Notes: a model not told the origin generated them from the sequence alone. A stretch of 64,000 nucleotides of DNA from Acinetobacter lwoffii (GCF_022967985.1 NZ_JALJVC010000006.1:1-64000); one strand, 5' to 3'; counted from the first letter of the stretch, positions 54,136-63,181 are shown. Translations and numbers: made by a program.

Positions 54136-55584
54136 ATGCTTCAAGCGCAATATAGAGATTTATTACAGCATCCTGATATCAGCTTCGATCAGCCTGCCAC
54201 GGATGAATATATTGAAGTCAAAGATGCAGCAACCCAAGCCACTTTGGCATGGGTAAAATCCCATGACCGGGCATCTGTAGAACAGCTGATTGCTCGTTCT
54301 CAGCAAGCACAGAAAGTCTGGAAAGCCAAGACAGCCCTCGAACGTGCGGATGTGCTTTGGGCCTGGTTCAATCTGATGCAGGAACATAAAGAGTCTTTGG
54401 CTCAGATTCTGACCGCTGAACAGGGCAAGCCACTGGCTGAGGCGCGTGGTGAAATCGGTTATGCCGCTTCCTTTATCCGCTGGTTTGCCGAGCAGGCGCG
54501 TCGTATTGATGGTGACGTGTTGACTCCAACGCTTTCCCATCAACGTTTATTGGTCATTAAACAGGCAATTGGGGTAACAGCTGCGATCACGCCATGGAAT
54601 TTCCCGGCGGCGATGATTACCCGTAAAGCCGCGCCAGCTCTGGCTGCTGGCTGCTCAATGCTGGTTAAACCGGCTGAACAAACGCCTTTAACCGCCTATG
54701 CGCTTGAGGTTTTGGCCTTGCGCGCAGGTTTACCACAAGATGTATTGCTGCATGTTAGTGGTGATGCGGTTGAAGTGGGTCAGGTCTTATGTGAAAGCGA
54801 AACCGTGAAAAAGTTAAGCTTTACCGGTTCGACTCAAGTCGGCCGCATCCTGATGCAGCAATGTGCGCCGACCATCAAAAAACTGTCCTTAGAACTTGGT
54901 GGCAATGCACCGGTTCTGGTCTTTGATGACGCTAATCTTGAACAGGCGGTACAGGGCATCATGGCGAGTAAATTCCGGAACAGTGGACAGACCTGTGTGT
55001 GTGCGAACCGGATTTATGTACAAGATGGCATTTATGATGCGCTGGTAGAAAAATTGGTGGCTGCCGTTGCCAAGCTGAAAGTGGGTGATGGCCGTGATGA
55101 AGCCTCTACTCAGGGTCCATTAATTGATGAGGCTGCAATTGAAAAAGTGCAGTCACATATTGCCGATGCATTGAGCAAAGGTGCACAGGTGAAAACCGGT
55201 GGACAGCGCTCAAGTCTGGGCGGTACATTCTTCGAGCCAACACTTCTGACTGAAGTCACCCAGCAGATGCGTATAGCAAAAGAAGAAACTTTTGGACCAT
55301 TGGCACCGCTGTTCCGCTTCAAGACTGAAGAAGAAGCGATTCAGATGGCGAACGATACAGAATTCGGTCTGGCCACGTATGTATTTACCCAAAGTACAGC
55401 ACGTCAGTGGCGTGTAGGTGAAGCCTTAGAATACGGTATGGTGGGAATCAATACCGGAGCTATCTCTAATGAGGTTGCGCCATTTGGTGGAGTCAAGCAA
55501 TCGGGATTAGGCCGTGAAGGATCTAAATTCGGTATGGATGAATATCTTGAAATGAAATATTTATGTGTTGATATTTCTTCATAA
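54136..55584 (+). CDS. gabD: Succinate-semialdehyde dehydrogenase
   Basis: NAD(P)-dependent oxidation of succinate semialdehyde to succinate, the second step of GABA use. The aldehyde dehydrogenase fold shows TPWNFPAAMITRKAAPALAAG near residue 150, FTGSTQVG near 230, the general base in LELGGNAPVLVFDDA near 255 and the catalytic cysteine in FRNSGQTCVCANRIYV near 289. GAAAGAG at 54121-54127 supports ATG 54136 (482 aa, the usual GabD length); an ATG at 54097 lies inside gabT. It ends the GABA operon. Confidence 0.92.
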   Translation: MLQAQYRDLLQHPDISFDQPATDEYIEVKDAATQATLAWVKSHDRASVEQLIARSQQAQKVWKAKTALERADVLWAWFNLMQEHKESLAQILTAEQGKPLAEARGEIGYAASFIRWFAEQARRIDGDVLTPTLSHQRLLVIKQAIGVTAAITPWNFPAAMITRKAAPALAAGCSMLVKPAEQTPLTAYALEVLALRAGLPQDVLLHVSGDAVEVGQVLCESETVKKLSFTGSTQVGRILMQQCAPTIKKLSLELGGNAPVLVFDDANLEQAVQGIMASKFRNSGQTCVCANRIYVQDGIYDALVEKLVAAVAKLKVGDGRDEASTQGPLIDEAAIEKVQSHIADALSKGAQVKTGGQRSSLGGTFFEPTLLTEVTQQMRIAKEETFGPLAPLFRFKTEEEAIQMANDTEFGLATYVFTQSTARQWRVGEALEYGMVGINTGAISNEVAPFGGVKQSGLGREGSKFGMDEYLEMKYLCVDISS

Positions 55585-55643
55585 TGACGTTTCGCAAGTA
55601 AACATATTCATTAAAAACTGATGAGACAATGTCAGCCTCCAGT

Positions 55644-55673
55644 GAATCCCGTGTTTAATTTAAACCGGGATTC
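55644..55673 (+). terminator. Stem-loop after gabD
   Basis: A strong hairpin with an 8-bp stem GAATCCCG/CGGGATTC and an inner GTTTAA/TTAAAC stem separated by one bulged base. No T-run follows, so intrinsic termination is uncertain; it may instead stabilise the 3' end. Confidence 0.5.
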
Positions 55674-55787
55674 CTGTAATGAAGCAAGGATTTAACAGAC
55701 AGATTGGAGCAGGGCATATTTTCAGTTGTTAAGCCATTCTTCTTCTCTAAAATTCCCCTAAATATCAATTAAAGCATCAGATTTCTA

Positions 55788-56069
55788 TCAGGATTTAACC
55801 CTAATTTCTAACTTTAAGCCAAAAGCATCCAGTAATTTTTGCATAGACTTGAGTGTTGGATTGCCTTCAGGTTGTTCCATTTTCTGTAGAGTCTGGGGAG
55901 CAATCTTGGTAATTTTAGCCATATCGTTGAGTGTGAGGTGCAACTCGGTACGAATGAAGCGAGCAACCTGATGAAAAGGCCAGTCAGGATTGTTACTGAC
56001 GGTTTCAAGTACAGACAATCTCTTTTGCATCTGTTGAATCGGAGTCAGTGGCTTGAAGCGTTTATCCAT
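55788..56069 (-). CDS. XRE/HipB-like helix-turn-helix protein
   Basis: A 93-aa protein with a C-terminal helix-turn-helix (about residues 45-90): LTLNDMAKITKIAPQTLQKMEQPEGNPTLKSMQKLLDAFGLKLEI, in pieces matching HipB/XRE antitoxins. The first 45 residues are an extension without a recognised domain. Its start lies 8 bp inside the upstream HipA-like gene, so the two are translationally coupled. It most likely serves as antitoxin and autorepressor of the pair. Toxin-first order is the reverse of classic hipBA. Confidence 0.8.
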   Translation of the reverse strand: MDKRFKPLTPIQQMQKRLSVLETVSNNPDWPFHQVARFIRTELHLTLNDMAKITKIAPQTLQKMEQPEGNPTLKSMQKLLDAFGLKLEIRVKS

Positions 56070-57366
56070 AATTCAGCTCCTCCAATTGTTGGCAAATATT
56101 ATCAATTCGATACTGGCTATTTTCCAGAATTTCAGGTGCCAATTGCAGATACTGCATGTGCTCGAGTAATCCCTGATAAAGTGGTAATTGCTCGATTAGC
56201 ACCGCTCTGATTTCTTCTGAATCAATGAGCGTACTTTCGGCGATCTGTTCAATGACTGAATGCCAAATTGGCATACCACCATGATCATCTCGCTCCCAAC
56301 GCGTAGTTCGGGCAATACCATCTGGATGTAGCCACATCGGCGCAAAGTCAAATAATGGGGTTAGTTGAATGATTCCGTTATTGAAACGTTGAAGCGCTGT
56401 ATTACGGGTATGATTGTCCTTATTGCCTAAAGCGACATTGGCAAGATCACGCTTCAAATATTCAAAGATTTCCTGTTTTGGTTCAGTACAGCATTGCATC
56501 AACAGGCTACAGATCTGGTTATGGGTCATTCTTACCCCAAAACCGGCTTTTCCTCCCAGAGAAGCAATACTTTCCTGGGCAATTCTTTCAACCTTCCCAT
56601 CGCTGACCTTACGGTCGAATCGGGGAATGAATAAAGTCTTGCCATGCAGCTCCAGTTCCTGATGAACATGAAGTCCCAAGTACTGGGCAATTTTCATATA
56701 TAAGGCTTCGTGCATCAAAATTTTATCTAAATTCTGATCACTGCCACGGCTGAATTTCACCAGCCAATGCTGTTTGACCTGATGATCTGTCAGTGTGTGA
56801 TCCAGATAGAACAGGTCATCGTGACCTTGAGTTAGCAGTAATTTTGGCCACTCGCCCTGAATACCAGAAGAACCGGCAATAAAAAGTCCATAAGAGGCTA
56901 AGGATTCAATAAATTTTTCTTGACGTTCTACGACTTGGTCTAGACTAAAGCCATGATTCTGCTGAACAGGAAACTGCCCCTGTAGCCATTCATAAGCCTC
57001 TTTCACCCGTAAATTACCAATCGGATTGCCTGCACCCGCTTTTAAAAGCGCCCAGTCTGCTTGTTCCTGAGTATTTTCAGAAAAATTAAGCTGACGGAGT
57101 AATTCTTTACGGCCATAACCTTGAGGTAACAAATCCATCAGGAAGGCTGGCCAGGTAGATTGCAAGGTATTTTGCACATTTACTGGTAAATGATAGGCTA
57201 GCGCATGCCCATCGCTTAGGTCCATATAAGAAATAGCATATTCAAATAGATATGATGTGCGCGTGGCTGCTTGCCATCCAGTTTGTTGTTGACCGACAAT
57301 CTCAACAATAGCGCAATCCAGCCATTCATCTTCCTGATAAATCTGCAGTGTGCAATATTGATCCAT
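56062..57366 (-). CDS. HipA-like serine/threonine kinase (toxin)
   Basis: A 434-aa HipA-family kinase. GSSGIQGEWPKLLL near residue 165 corresponds to the Gly-rich loop, which holds the serine autophosphorylated in HipA, and a downstream lysine. KFSRGSDQNLDKILMHEAL near 210 is the ATP-binding part. GNKDNHTRNTAL near 310 carries the catalytic Asp/Asn, and PLFDFAPM near 335 the metal-binding Asp. All core kinase residues look intact, so the protein is probably active. The family phosphorylates targets such as glutamyl-tRNA synthetase; the target here is unknown. It is the first gene of the pair, with no clear ribosome site, directly after a long AT-rich inverted repeat. Confidence 0.84.
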   Translation of the reverse strand: MDQYCTLQIYQEDEWLDCAIVEIVGQQQTGWQAATRTSYLFEYAISYMDLSDGHALAYHLPVNVQNTLQSTWPAFLMDLLPQGYGRKELLRQLNFSENTQEQADWALLKAGAGNPIGNLRVKEAYEWLQGQFPVQQNHGFSLDQVVERQEKFIESLASYGLFIAGSSGIQGEWPKLLLTQGHDDLFYLDHTLTDHQVKQHWLVKFSRGSDQNLDKILMHEALYMKIAQYLGLHVHQELELHGKTLFIPRFDRKVSDGKVERIAQESIASLGGKAGFGVRMTHNQICSLLMQCCTEPKQEIFEYLKRDLANVALGNKDNHTRNTALQRFNNGIIQLTPLFDFAPMWLHPDGIARTTRWERDDHGGMPIWHSVIEQIAESTLIDSEEIRAVLIEQLPLYQGLLEHMQYLQLAPEILENSQYRIDNICQQLEELNYG

Positions 57367-57368
57367 AA

Positions 57369-57426
57369 TTTTATTAAAATAGTAAAGTAAAGTGATTTTA
57401 TTTATTATATACCTATTTTAATAAAA
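57369..57426. promoter_or_regulatory. Long inverted repeat in the hipA promoter
   Basis: Perfect 14-bp arms, TTTTATTAAAATAG (57369-57382) and CTATTTTAATAAAA (57413-57426), spaced by 30 bp. The near arm begins 3 bp before the hipA start. Each arm is itself nearly palindromic. A double binding site for the HipB-like protein is the simplest reading; an RNA hairpin hiding the start is an alternative. Confidence 0.6.
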
Positions 57427-57615
57427 AACTAATTTTATCTTCTTAAAGTTCTTTATCGTTCTAAAAGGCCTTATCTTCACCAGAATACAAGGCTTATGAG
57501 GCTATATAACAAGATGTATCCTCATAGAAATCAATATATAACCCAATTAATTTTTAAATATCAGAGGAGCTCTAACCCTGGTTATTTATTATGAATCTTT
57601 CTTTTGAATAAAATT
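57427..57615. other. Intergenic between hipA and Rieske oxygenase genes
   Basis: About 190 bp without a gene, AT-rich. It must hold the distal part of the hipA promoter. No further structure is seen. Confidence 0.4.
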
Positions 57616-58665
57616 TTAAGCAGCAAATAAAGGACTAAATCCCCGTTTACGTAGTAATTTTCGGTACATACTCGAGCTTCGATCTGCCGGAAAATGCGCT
57701 TCTAAAGATAAGTCCAGAGGTAAATATTCAGGTTTCTGATTTTCTACAATCACACGATCTTCCTCGAAAATTTTCATATTAAAGGCATAGGCATCTTCAA
57801 CCGGTAAATCTTTATCATAATTGCGGCAAATAGGTGCAAAAAGTCGTGTTGAACGCGCAGTCATGGGTGAAGCCGCATTCATGATGACCTGCTTGGCATG
57901 ATTTGGAAAATGAATCGTAAGTGTTGCAGTAAAGGGTAGGCTCACTTCAAAATGACGTAACCATTTAAAATCTTCCTGGCCACGCTGCTCGATTCCGATC
58001 GGATAACGTCCCACACTGCTGATATAATCTGCATTAAAACCGACCTCCGTTTCTGTCGTACTGTAATCAGGAACTTCTACATCCTCCGGATCGCCAAAAG
58101 TGTCTGGATGCACCCAGGCAAAATGAGCCACATCAATAAAACCTTCGAGCTGTCTTCCTGCAAAACATTGAATGTCTATCTGAGGGCAGACCAGTTGCTG
58201 ATACTCAGCATCATCCCAAAAAGGCATGTTAGGAATATGAGGTTCTGCATCTTTTGTAGCGCTTAATGAACACCAGATCAGACCATACTTTTCTACCGCA
58301 ACATAAGTTTTCAAATGGAAACGTTCCGATATTTTATGCTGAGGATGTGCAGGAATACGGTTGCATTTACCTTCATTGCCAAAGCGTAAACCGTGATAAC
58401 GACACACCACGCCTTGGCCGTCATTTTTTCCCAAGCTTAAAGGTACACCGCGATGCGGACATGCATCTTTCGCCACCACCAGTTCATCGTTCATTTTATA
58501 AATCACCAGCGGCATATCAAGCAGCATGCTACTTGTTGGCTGATCTGTAATATCACGCGCAAGTGCAATCGGATACCAGTACTGAGCCAAAAGATGCCAG
58601 TCATGTTCCTCGAATGTCATATGGACTGGTAAGTCGGGACTAAAAGCGGCGATATTTGTATTCAT
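57616..58665 (-). CDS. Rieske non-heme iron oxygenase alpha subunit (HpxD-like)
   Basis: A 349-aa aromatic-ring-hydroxylating oxygenase subunit. The Rieske cluster ligands are seen as CPHRG and CRYHG, about 18 residues apart (near residues 70-90). The mononuclear iron site is in DVAHFAWVHPDTFGD near 180. I choose ATG 58665; a TTG start at 58710 is possible. The gene is divergent from puuE and close to uricolytic genes. In Klebsiella, HpxD is a Rieske oxygenase in hypoxanthine/xanthine oxidation, so a purine role is plausible. Phthalate or vanillate demethylase relatives share the fold, and no reductase gene is adjacent. Confidence 0.78.
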   Translation of the reverse strand: MNTNIAAFSPDLPVHMTFEEHDWHLLAQYWYPIALARDITDQPTSSMLLDMPLVIYKMNDELVVAKDACPHRGVPLSLGKNDGQGVVCRYHGLRFGNEGKCNRIPAHPQHKISERFHLKTYVAVEKYGLIWCSLSATKDAEPHIPNMPFWDDAEYQQLVCPQIDIQCFAGRQLEGFIDVAHFAWVHPDTFGDPEDVEVPDYSTTETEVGFNADYISSVGRYPIGIEQRGQEDFKWLRHFEVSLPFTATLTIHFPNHAKQVIMNAASPMTARSTRLFAPICRNYDKDLPVEDAYAFNMKIFEEDRVIVENQKPEYLPLDLSLEAHFPADRSSSMYRKLLRKRGFSPLFAA

Positions 58666-58975
58666 AATGGGTTCTGTGTCATGACCTTTAGCTGGACTAT
58701 AAAACAGCAAGGTGTTCTATGAAATTTCAATTAATAGGACATAGGATTGCGTAAATCAGAACACTGACCGGCGATTGAAAACAAATAAGCATCTTTCTAG
58801 GTTTTTTATATTCAACCACGCAAATATTGAGATGGGATATTTCTAAGCTTAAATTTCGCTGAAAATATTTTTTTAAAAAGCGTGCTCTCAGTTTCAATGC
58901 TCTAGTTTGGCGCATAAATTGCTTATCACGCGTATAGAAAATTGATCATTTACTCAGAATCGACAAGGAATTGAT
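58666..58975. other. Divergent regulatory region, Rieske oxygenase / puuE
   Basis: About 310 bp without a gene between divergent units. No clear operator or dyad is seen. An AAGGA ribosome site near 58963 serves puuE, which starts with GTG. Confidence 0.5.
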
Positions 58976-59938
58976 GTGACGACTAGCTACTTACGCGGAC
59001 AAGAACTTATCGACAGTATTCGCAATGCACCTTATTCGCGTGACCTGATTGGTTATCATGGCGAACCACCAAAAGTGCAATGGCCAAACGGCGCGCGTGT
59101 CGCGGTACAGTTTGTGCTGAATTATGAAGAAGGTGGTGAAAACCACATTGAACATGGTGATGCCGGTTCAGAACAGTTTTTATCTGAAATCATCGGTGCT
59201 GCCAGCTTTCCAGACAAACATATGTCGATGGATTCGATGTACGAATATGGTTCACGTGCAGGCTTCTGGCGGATTCATCAGGAGTTCCAGAAACGTGGTT
59301 TGCCGATGACTATCTTTGGAGTCGGTATGGCCTTAATACGTAATCCTTATGTGGTCGAGGCGATTAAATCAGCTCATTATGATGTGGTTTCACATGGGCA
59401 GCGCTGGCTACATTATCAGGACATGCCGCTTGAACTTGAACGTCAGTATATGGATCAGGCGATCAGTGTTCTGGAAAGCCTGTTTGGTGAAGCGCCTATT
59501 GGGTGGTATACCGGTCGGGACAGTCCAAACACCCGTCAACTTCTGGCTGAATTTCCTCACATCAAATATGACGCTGATTACTATGGAGATGACTTGCCAT
59601 TTTGGAGCACCTTGACCAATCAGGCAGGGGAAACACGTCCGCATTTGATTATTCCTTATAGCCTGGATAGCAATGACATGAAATTCAGTTCACCGGGCGG
59701 TTTTAATAGCGGGGAACAGTTTTATCAATATCTCAAAGATGCTTTTGATGTGCTCTATGCCGAAGGCGAAACTGCGCCAAAAATGCTGTCGATTGGCATG
59801 CACTGCCGTATTTTAGGACGGCCGGGACGTTTTAAAGCTCTACAAAAGTTCCTGGACTACATTCAAAATCATGACAAGGTCTGGATTTGCCGTCGTGGGG
59901 ATATTGCCGAGCACTGGTATAACCATCATGCGCCATAA
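58976..59938 (+). CDS. puuE: Allantoinase PuuE (polysaccharide-deacetylase fold)
   Basis: Hydrolysis of allantoin to allantoate by the metal-independent deacetylase-fold enzyme, unrelated to classic allantoinase. The 320-aa protein has VQFVLNYEEGGENHIEHGD near residue 45, SMYEYGSRAGFWRI near 85, SHGQRWLHYQDM near 137 and YTGRDSPNTRQLLAEF near 175. The start is GTG at 58976, with AAGGA upstream; the ATG two bases earlier is out of frame and meets an immediate stop. It is the first gene of a uricolytic unit with uraD, uraH and a permease. Confidence 0.9.
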   Translation: MTTSYLRGQELIDSIRNAPYSRDLIGYHGEPPKVQWPNGARVAVQFVLNYEEGGENHIEHGDAGSEQFLSEIIGAASFPDKHMSMDSMYEYGSRAGFWRIHQEFQKRGLPMTIFGVGMALIRNPYVVEAIKSAHYDVVSHGQRWLHYQDMPLELERQYMDQAISVLESLFGEAPIGWYTGRDSPNTRQLLAEFPHIKYDADYYGDDLPFWSTLTNQAGETRPHLIIPYSLDSNDMKFSSPGGFNSGEQFYQYLKDAFDVLYAEGETAPKMLSIGMHCRILGRPGRFKALQKFLDYIQNHDKVWICRRGDIAEHWYNHHAP

Positions 59939-60081
59939 TCATAAAACATATTGGAAAAGATCAGTTTAGATGCTCTTTTTTGAGTCATGTACTTTATAAA
60001 AATAACAAACACATCAGCTTTGGCACTGTTATTGCAAAACCAGTTTTAAATAACCAAGCAATATAAACAGGCGATTGAATA

Positions 60082-60585
60082 GTGCAACTTGTTGAATTTA
60101 ATCAAGCATCAGCAGAAGATGCGATGATCTTTTTAAAGCACTGTGTGCAAATACCCAGCTGGTCGACCGAACTTGCAGCAAAACGTCCTTATGCATCGCT
60201 TGAGGATATTTTGAATGCAGCGAACCAACAGGCGGCGACCTGGAGTTGGGATGAAATTAAAACTGCGCTGGATAATCATCCCCGTATAGGTGAAAAACAG
60301 GCACAGGCTGAATTAAGTGAAATAGAAAAAGACTTTTCCCATCGTGAGCAATCCTGCATTACAGCAGATGACGATACCCAGCTCGCGCTGCTTAAAGGCA
60401 ATCTTGCCTATGAAAAAAAATATGGGTTTATCTTTCTGATCAAAGCTGCTGGATTGAGCAGTGAAGACGTCCTTCAAGCCCTGAACTATCGTTTGCTAAA
60501 TGATCCAGAGATTGAGAAACGTATTGTCCATCATCAACTGGCAGAAATTGCCTTGTCACGACTGGCTCAGGAGCTTCATGCATGA
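60082..60585 (+). CDS. uraD: 2-oxo-4-hydroxy-4-carboxy-5-ureidoimidazoline decarboxylase
   Basis: Decarboxylates OHCU to S-allantoin, the third step from urate. The 167-aa protein has the OHCU decarboxylase segments RPYASLEDILNAANQQAATWSW-like (in parts, near residue 33), HPRIGEKQA near 70 with the catalytic histidine, EQ near 97 and FIFLIKAAGLSSEDVLQALNYRL near 125. The start is GTG at 60082 with a weak ribosome site. It overlaps uraH by 4 bp (ATGA). Confidence 0.9.
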   Translation: MQLVEFNQASAEDAMIFLKHCVQIPSWSTELAAKRPYASLEDILNAANQQAATWSWDEIKTALDNHPRIGEKQAQAELSEIEKDFSHREQSCITADDDTQLALLKGNLAYEKKYGFIFLIKAAGLSSEDVLQALNYRLLNDPEIEKRIVHHQLAEIALSRLAQELHA

Positions 60586-60902
60586 TTAGCACGCATATTT
60601 TAGATACACATCTGGGAAAACCTGCGACAGACGTGGTGGTACGACTTTTTGCTGAAGACGGTCGCTTGCTTGCTGAGACAAAAACCAATACAGACGGCCG
60701 CGTCAGTGATTTTGGCATAGTCGATTTAAAAACAGGTATCTATAGTCTTGAGTTTTTTACATCTGCTTATTTTGAAGGTTTGGGTTTAGAAACTTTTTTT
60801 CCTAAAGCAGTTATTCATTTTTATGTGAAAGATGCATTCCAGCATTTTCATATTCCTTTACTGATCAGCCCATTCGCGTACTCCACATATCGCGGAAGCT
60901 GA
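60582..60902 (+). CDS. uraH: 5-hydroxyisourate hydrolase
   Basis: Hydrolyses 5-hydroxyisourate, the direct product of urate oxidation, to OHCU. The 106-aa transthyretin-related protein begins ISTHILDTHLGKPA, with the catalytic His near residue 5, and ends in the family-defining YRGS tetrapeptide (STYRGS). It overlaps uraD by 4 bp and precedes the permease by 30 bp. Confidence 0.92.
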   Translation: MISTHILDTHLGKPATDVVVRLFAEDGRLLAETKTNTDGRVSDFGIVDLKTGIYSLEFFTSAYFEGLGLETFFPKAVIHFYVKDAFQHFHIPLLISPFAYSTYRGS

Positions 60903-60932
60903 TTTTATATTTAGACTTTGAGGGTGAGAAAA

Positions 60933-62291
60933 ATGACAGAACAAAGTAAAACAATATCACCTGAACATGAATATTTAGGTGCGGGGAAAAGTGCAGCTTA
61001 TGGTTTGCAACACGTACTGACCATGTATGGTGGAATTATTGCACCACCTTTAATCGTGGGAACAGCAGCCGGCCTAGAAGCTTATCAAATTGGATTATTG
61101 ATTGCGGCGGCGCTATTTGTCGGTGGTTTAGCCACAATTTTGCAAACCGTTGGGGTGAAATATATCGGTGCAAAACTACCTTTGGTGCAAGGGGTTTCTT
61201 TTGCCGGTGTCGCAACGATGGTGGCGATTGTGACTACAGGCGGTGGTTTGCAAGCCGTCTACGGTGCAGTCATTGTCGCATCATTGATCGGTTTTTTCCT
61301 CGCACCTTATTTTTCCAAAATTATCCGTTTCTTTCCACCAGTCGTGACCGGTTGCGTCATTACTATCATTGGTTTGTCTTTATTGCCGGTGGCAGTCCGC
61401 TGGATGATGGGCGGCAATCCCAAGGCACCAGAATGGGGAAGTGTCGAGAATATTGGTCTGGCATTGATGACCTTGGCTTTAGTAATTTGCCTGAATTTGA
61501 GCCGACATGCTGCTATTCGTCGCTTGTCTATTTTACTGGCAATTGTTTTAGGTTCAGTACTGGCTTATTTATTCGGTTTTGGTGATTTCTCTAAAGTTGC
61601 GAATGGAACATGGATTCAGGTACCCAGCTTCTTCGCCTTTGGACTACCGACTTTTGAGCTCACAGCCATTATTTCCATGCTCATCGTTACTCTCGTGATT
61701 ATGACCGAAACCACAGCAGATATCATTGCAGTGGGTGAGATTGTAGGTACCAAAGTGGATGCGGATCGTATCTCGAATGGCTTGCGTGCCGATATGTTAT
61801 CGAGTGCGATGGCACCGGTTTTTGGTTCATTTATGCAAAGTGCTTTTGCGCAAAATGTCGGCTTGGTGGCGATTACCGGAATTAAAAGCCGATTTGTGGT
61901 CGCTGCGGGTGGCATGATTTTAGTAGTGCTGGGTTTACTGCCCATTATGGGACGTTTGATTGCTGCCATTCCTGTACCGGTATTAGGTGGTGCAGGTCTG
62001 GTACTTTTTGGAACAGTCGCTGCAAGCGGGATTCGTACCTTGGCTAAAATTGATTATAACGAGCAAAAAAATCTCATCATTGTTGCGACCGCTATTGCTG
62101 CCGGTATGATTCCAATTATTGATCATTCCTTTTATGCCAATTTTCCAAAATGGGTACAAACCTTGTTTCATTCAGGCATCAGCTCAACCTGCTTAATGGC
62201 CATTTTACTCAACCTGTTGTTCAATCAACTGAACTTATTTAAAAATAAAAGTACAGCAACTACAGAAATTGTGGCAAAACTTCCCCATTAG
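60933..62291 (+). CDS. NCS2 nucleobase:cation symporter (urate/xanthine permease)
   Basis: An inner-membrane uptake system for purines. The 452-aa protein has about fourteen hydrophobic segments. LVQGVSFAGVATM near residue 85 and TETTADIIAVGEIVG near 265 are NCS2 signatures, the second with the conserved Glu/Asp substrate region. I choose ATG 60933, with GAGGGTGAG upstream; a TTG at 60918 lies inside that site. It follows uraH, so it probably imports urate or xanthine. Specificity within NCS2 (xanthine, urate or uracil) is inferred. Confidence 0.85.
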   Translation: MTEQSKTISPEHEYLGAGKSAAYGLQHVLTMYGGIIAPPLIVGTAAGLEAYQIGLLIAAALFVGGLATILQTVGVKYIGAKLPLVQGVSFAGVATMVAIVTTGGGLQAVYGAVIVASLIGFFLAPYFSKIIRFFPPVVTGCVITIIGLSLLPVAVRWMMGGNPKAPEWGSVENIGLALMTLALVICLNLSRHAAIRRLSILLAIVLGSVLAYLFGFGDFSKVANGTWIQVPSFFAFGLPTFELTAIISMLIVTLVIMTETTADIIAVGEIVGTKVDADRISNGLRADMLSSAMAPVFGSFMQSAFAQNVGLVAITGIKSRFVVAAGGMILVVLGLLPIMGRLIAAIPVPVLGGAGLVLFGTVAASGIRTLAKIDYNEQKNLIIVATAIAAGMIPIIDHSFYANFPKWVQTLFHSGISSTCLMAILLNLLFNQLNLFKNKSTATTEIVAKLPH

Positions 62292-62311
62292 AAAATTTAA
62301 ACCAGAATGAA

Positions 62312-62339
62312 AGCAGCCCGGAAAGTGGGCTGTTTTTTT
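62312..62339 (+). terminator. Rho-independent terminator after purine permease
   Basis: A short GC-rich stem (CAGCCC 62314-62319 with GGGCTG 62327-62332) followed by seven T. Confidence 0.8.
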
Positions 62340-62417
62340 ATCAAAAATTAAAAATGTTGGCTTTGTTTTTGCTTAATTCAGAATGTGATTTTTTCATTCC
62401 ACTGGGGACCCTTATTT

Positions 62418-63131
62418 ATGAAATTCACTCAACTTACTGCTGCAACTTTACTTGTATTGGGTGCGGCATCCGCACAGGCAAAACCGATCTGGCAAGACTT
62501 CAGTGTCACCGGACTTTATGGAGAAAACTATGAGGTGGTCAATGAGAAACAGGCGACTGCGACCTTTGAATATACGGCAAAAATAAAATATGCAGATGTC
62601 TTCTTCTTCATTGACCGTATGCGCGGCGCAGATGACTTTAAATCCAGTTATTTTGAATTTTCACCACGTTTGAGCTTGGGTGAAGTGTCGGGTCAGAAGC
62701 TTGCCTTTGGTCCGGTTAAAGATGTACTGGTTTCAACGACCTGGGAAGGTGGAGAGGGTTTTGATAACTTCCTGTACGGCGTAGGTTTCGATCTGGATAT
62801 TCCATATTTCCGTTATGCCAGCATTAACCTTTATCGCGTGAATAATGAGAATATTGATGATGATTACCAGTTGACACTGACCTATGGCGTGCCAATTAAA
62901 CTGGGAACTGAAGAATTTCTGGTGGATGGCTTCTTGGACTGGTCTACAGAAGAAGATACTCATGACAGCGAGATGAACTGGACCACCCAATGGAAATGGA
63001 ATGTCGGTAAACACATTTCTCCAGACACCAATTTATATCTGGGGATTGAACATTCTATCTGGAACAACAAATTCGGTATCCCAAATGCCGATGAAAATAA
63101 TGTCAGTGCTTTAGTGAAATATCACTTCTAG
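62418..63131 (+). CDS. Tsx/OmpK-family outer-membrane nucleoside channel
   Basis: An outer-membrane beta-barrel for nucleoside-type solutes. The 237-aa precursor begins with a signal peptide (MKFTQLTAATLLVLGAASAQA), then WQDFSVTGLYGENYEV, and ends with the C-terminal aromatic ALVKYHF. The length and the alternating aromatic strands match Tsx/OmpK. I choose ATG 62418 with GGGGA upstream. Its placement between a purine permease and allantoin genes suggests nucleoside or purine passage across the outer membrane; inferred. Confidence 0.82.
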   Translation: MKFTQLTAATLLVLGAASAQAKPIWQDFSVTGLYGENYEVVNEKQATATFEYTAKIKYADVFFFIDRMRGADDFKSSYFEFSPRLSLGEVSGQKLAFGPVKDVLVSTTWEGGEGFDNFLYGVGFDLDIPYFRYASINLYRVNNENIDDDYQLTLTYGVPIKLGTEEFLVDGFLDWSTEEDTHDSEMNWTTQWKWNVGKHISPDTNLYLGIEHSIWNNKFGIPNADENNVSALVKYHF

Positions 63132-63154
63132 GCAAAGTGATGAAGAAATAAGTT

Positions 63155-63181
63155 AAAAGCCCTGATAAAAGGGCTTTTTTT
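63155..63181. terminator. Bidirectional terminator between tsx-like and allA genes
   Basis: A 9-bp stem (63155-63163 with 63170-63178, arm AAAAGCCCT) with A-runs on the left and T-runs on the right, between convergent genes. Confidence 0.85.

Noticed and set aside
58851..58866. ATTTCGCTGAAAAT-like sequence near the Rieske/puuE promoter
   Set aside because: The arms are too close and the centre does not match the dyad; probably chance in AT-rich DNA.
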